Assembly: GCF_028736215.1 (NCBI RefSeq)
Contig: NZ_CP117883.1
Span: 6,324,001 to 6,388,000 of the forward strand
Reading direction: 5' to 3'
Origin: Mucilaginibacter sp. KACC 22773
Lineage (GTDB): Bacteria > Bacteroidota > Bacteroidia > Sphingobacteriales > Sphingobacteriaceae
Length of the DNA: 64,000 bases
Notes under the pieces: generated by a model
Seen by the model: only the letters and a program-made list of their open reading frames with translations
What the model was told of the DNA's origin: nothing
Database searches by the model: none
Made by a program: the position numbers and the translations under genes
Part shown: positions 62,502 to 64,000 of the stretch, piece by piece
Layout of the letters: every line of letters begins with the position of its first letter
Position numbering within the stretch: position 1 is the stretch's first letter

Positions 62502-64000
62502 CTACTTTGCCTTTTTAGCCAGGTCTGCCAACGGCATGGTTGTCATGCGGCCAATTACTTTTTTACCACGATACGTTATCACCCTCAATTGCGTGGCATC
62601 CTTAGGCGCATCAATAGGGGCCGTGTACTTAGGATAAAAATTATCGGGGAACGAGTTATCAAAACTATAATAGATATCCAACCCGGGTGCCTCGCTGGTA
62701 AGGGTTATTTTAAGTGTATTATCCGGATTTTTAGTAGCGCTGAATGAAGGATCATACACACTTGGCGCATATTTGGTTTCGGCCTCGTCAAAGCGTTCAA
62801 AATGTTTTTCAACTTTGCCAAAAAAGTAAGGCCAGCTTTTTTTCTCTTTAGGCGACCATACCAGTTCGGCAATGGCCATACCACGCGGCCAGGTCATATA
62901 TTCGGCCTGGCGTATGTTATATACCTGCTCTGTCCACAGGTTGGCTTGTGCGCCTTTTATCAGTTTGGCATCTACGCTATCCGGCACCGGCTCATATTCA
63001 TAAGTTTTGTTCAGGCGTAGTTTGGCATAAACTTTGGTTTCGTTTACATCGCTTTGCATATAATCCAGGTAGGCAAATGTTGTTGGGCTCATCACTACAT
63101 CGTGACCCATTTTGGCTGCTTCAATACCGCCTTTAACACCCCGCCAGCTCATTACAGCTGCATTAGGCCCAAGGCCGCCCTCCAATATCTCGTCCCATCC
63201 CATGAATTTTTTCCCTTTTGATTCTACTATTTTTTCAAGCCGTTTTTCAAAATAGCTTTGTACCTCCTGCTGGGTTTTCAGGTTTTCTTTCACCATCAGC
63301 GCCTTAATAGCCTCGCTTTGCTCCCAAAAGTTTTTAGCGCATTCGTCGCCACCTACATGGATATAACCAAAGGGAAAAAGCTGGGCAATTTCGGTCATCA
63401 CCTTATCCAAAAAAACGTATACGTTTTCATTGGCCGGGCAAAGGGTATTGTCTACAATGGCGGTATTATGCGGCCCGTTCCAGTTCATAAACGGCTCGCC
63501 GGAGTTTACTACATATTTATCGGCTCCGGGCGTGCATGACAGTTCAGGATAAGCTACAACCGCGGCAAGGCTATGGCCGGGCACATCAACCTCGGGCAAA
63601 ATATTCACAAAGCGGTCCTTGGCGTACTGTACAAGTTCCTTTATATCTTCCTGGGTATAAAAGCCCCCATAGGTGCGTGGCTCATCAGCAGCCGGCGGGG
63701 TAAATGTACCAAACTGACCAACCTTCTTCACATTATAAGCGCCAACTGTAGTTAGCCTGGGCAGGCTTTTAATTTCAACCCGCCAGCCTTCATCGTCGGT
63801 TAGGTGCAGGTGCAGCAGGTTAAGCTTGTATTTTACCATGTTATCAATATACTGCTCCACCTCGGCTTTGGTAAAAAAGTGGCGGGCAACATCAAACATC
63901 AGGCCCCGCCATTCAAACCTTGGGTAATCGGTTATATCAACCGCGGGGGCTGTCCATTTAATACCTTTCACAAATTCTTTACTTTCTATTTCCTTTGGCA
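62502..64000 (-). CDS. GH20 beta-N-acetylhexosaminidase, N-terminus off the window
   Basis: At least 499 codons, open to the right edge; the visible N-terminus (PREIESKEFVKGIKW) continues beyond it, so the start and any signal peptide are missing. Family 20 hallmarks: FEWRGLMFDVARHF, LHLHLTDDEGWRVEI, and catalytic pair Asp-Glu in HVGGDECAKNFW. LDYMQSDVNETKVYAKLRLN and WTEQV follow. Removes terminal GlcNAc/GalNAc from glycans or chitin-derived oligosaccharides. A C-terminal beta-sandwich fills the last 90 residues. Confidence 0.9.
   Translation of the reverse strand, partial: PKEIESKEFVKGIKWTAPAVDITDYPRFEWRGLMFDVARHFFTKAEVEQYIDNMVKYKLNLLHLHLTDDEGWRVEIKSLPRLTTVGAYNVKKVGQFGTFTPPAADEPRTYGGFYTQEDIKELVQYAKDRFVNILPEVDVPGHSLAAVVAYPELSCTPGADKYVVNSGEPFMNWNGPHNTAIVDNTLCPANENVYVFLDKVMTEIAQLFPFGYIHVGGDECAKNFWEQSEAIKALMVKENLKTQQEVQSYFEKRLEKIVESKGKKFMGWDEILEGGLGPNAAVMSWRGVKGGIEAAKMGHDVVMSPTTFAYLDYMQSDVNETKVYAKLRLNKTYEYEPVPDSVDAKLIKGAQANLWTEQVYNIRQAEYMTWPRGMAIAELVWSPKEKKSWPYFFGKVEKHFERFDEAETKYAPSVYDPSFSATKNPDNTLKITLTSEAPGLDIYYSFDNSFPDNFYPKYTAPIDAPKDATQLRVITYRGKKVIGRMTTMPLADLAKKAK

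Overview
The window reads as chromosomal DNA of a member of the Bacteroidota, most like the Sphingobacteriaceae (Mucilaginibacter/Pedobacter type). The evidence is Bacteroidota-style promoters (TTTG, then TAnnTTTG), lipoproteins with SCKKD after the lipobox, a carotenoid hydratase/glycosyltransferase/acyltransferase cluster, many secreted glycoside hydrolases, DUF2911, DUF5009, NIPSNAP and GtrA proteins, and many intergenic palindromic repeats. No tRNA, rRNA, CRISPR array or complete prophage was seen.

Layout. 1-1.3 kb: an IS1182-type insertion sequence cut by the left edge, next to a MoxR ATPase. 3-8 kb: a phytase-like secreted protein, a DUF892 ferritin-like protein, then acyltransferase-GT2-CruF, predicted to make acylated carotenoid glycosides, and a GtrA protein. 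8-13 kb: two glucanase lipoproteins (GH30 and GH16) ending in nearly the same beta-trefoil domain, then an omptin-like barrel and DinB. 14-20 kb: a NIPSNAP protein and a TetR-TolC-HlyD-MFS tripartite efflux operon with a readable operator between its promoter boxes. 20-26 kb: AhpD/AhpC peroxide defence, two envelope proteins and GapN. 26-31 kb: three short-chain dehydrogenases, an Atu4866-type protein and an AraC regulator.

31-39 kb is the most unusual part. A 7-TM protein with a NarL-type kinase/regulator pair is followed by three diverged DUF2589-type proteins, a 68-residue zinc ribbon, a GH108 muramidase, a DUF4239/bestrophin-like membrane protein, an M15 peptidase and a His-rich small protein. 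The two peptidoglycan hydrolases have no visible signal peptide and sit on either side of the membrane protein, which suggests an uncharacterised lysis or envelope-remodelling module.

39-48 kb: DUF2911, KsgA, PdxA, DUF5009, then a basic protein followed by RtcB and PrfH, a ribosome/RNA-repair pair. 48-55 kb: a secreted carboxylesterase and two GH3 glucosidases, separated by copies of a 79-82 bp palindrome. 55-61 kb: a nucleotide-sugar operon (Ugd, UXS, GalE, RfbB, CpsB) for exopolysaccharide or LPS precursors. 61-64 kb: WaaA, which carries an in-frame repeat-derived insertion, and a GH20 hexosaminidase cut by the right edge.

At least four dispersed repeat families occupy the intergenic DNA, and two of them have become part of coding sequences. 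All family assignments come from reading motifs; no database search was run.
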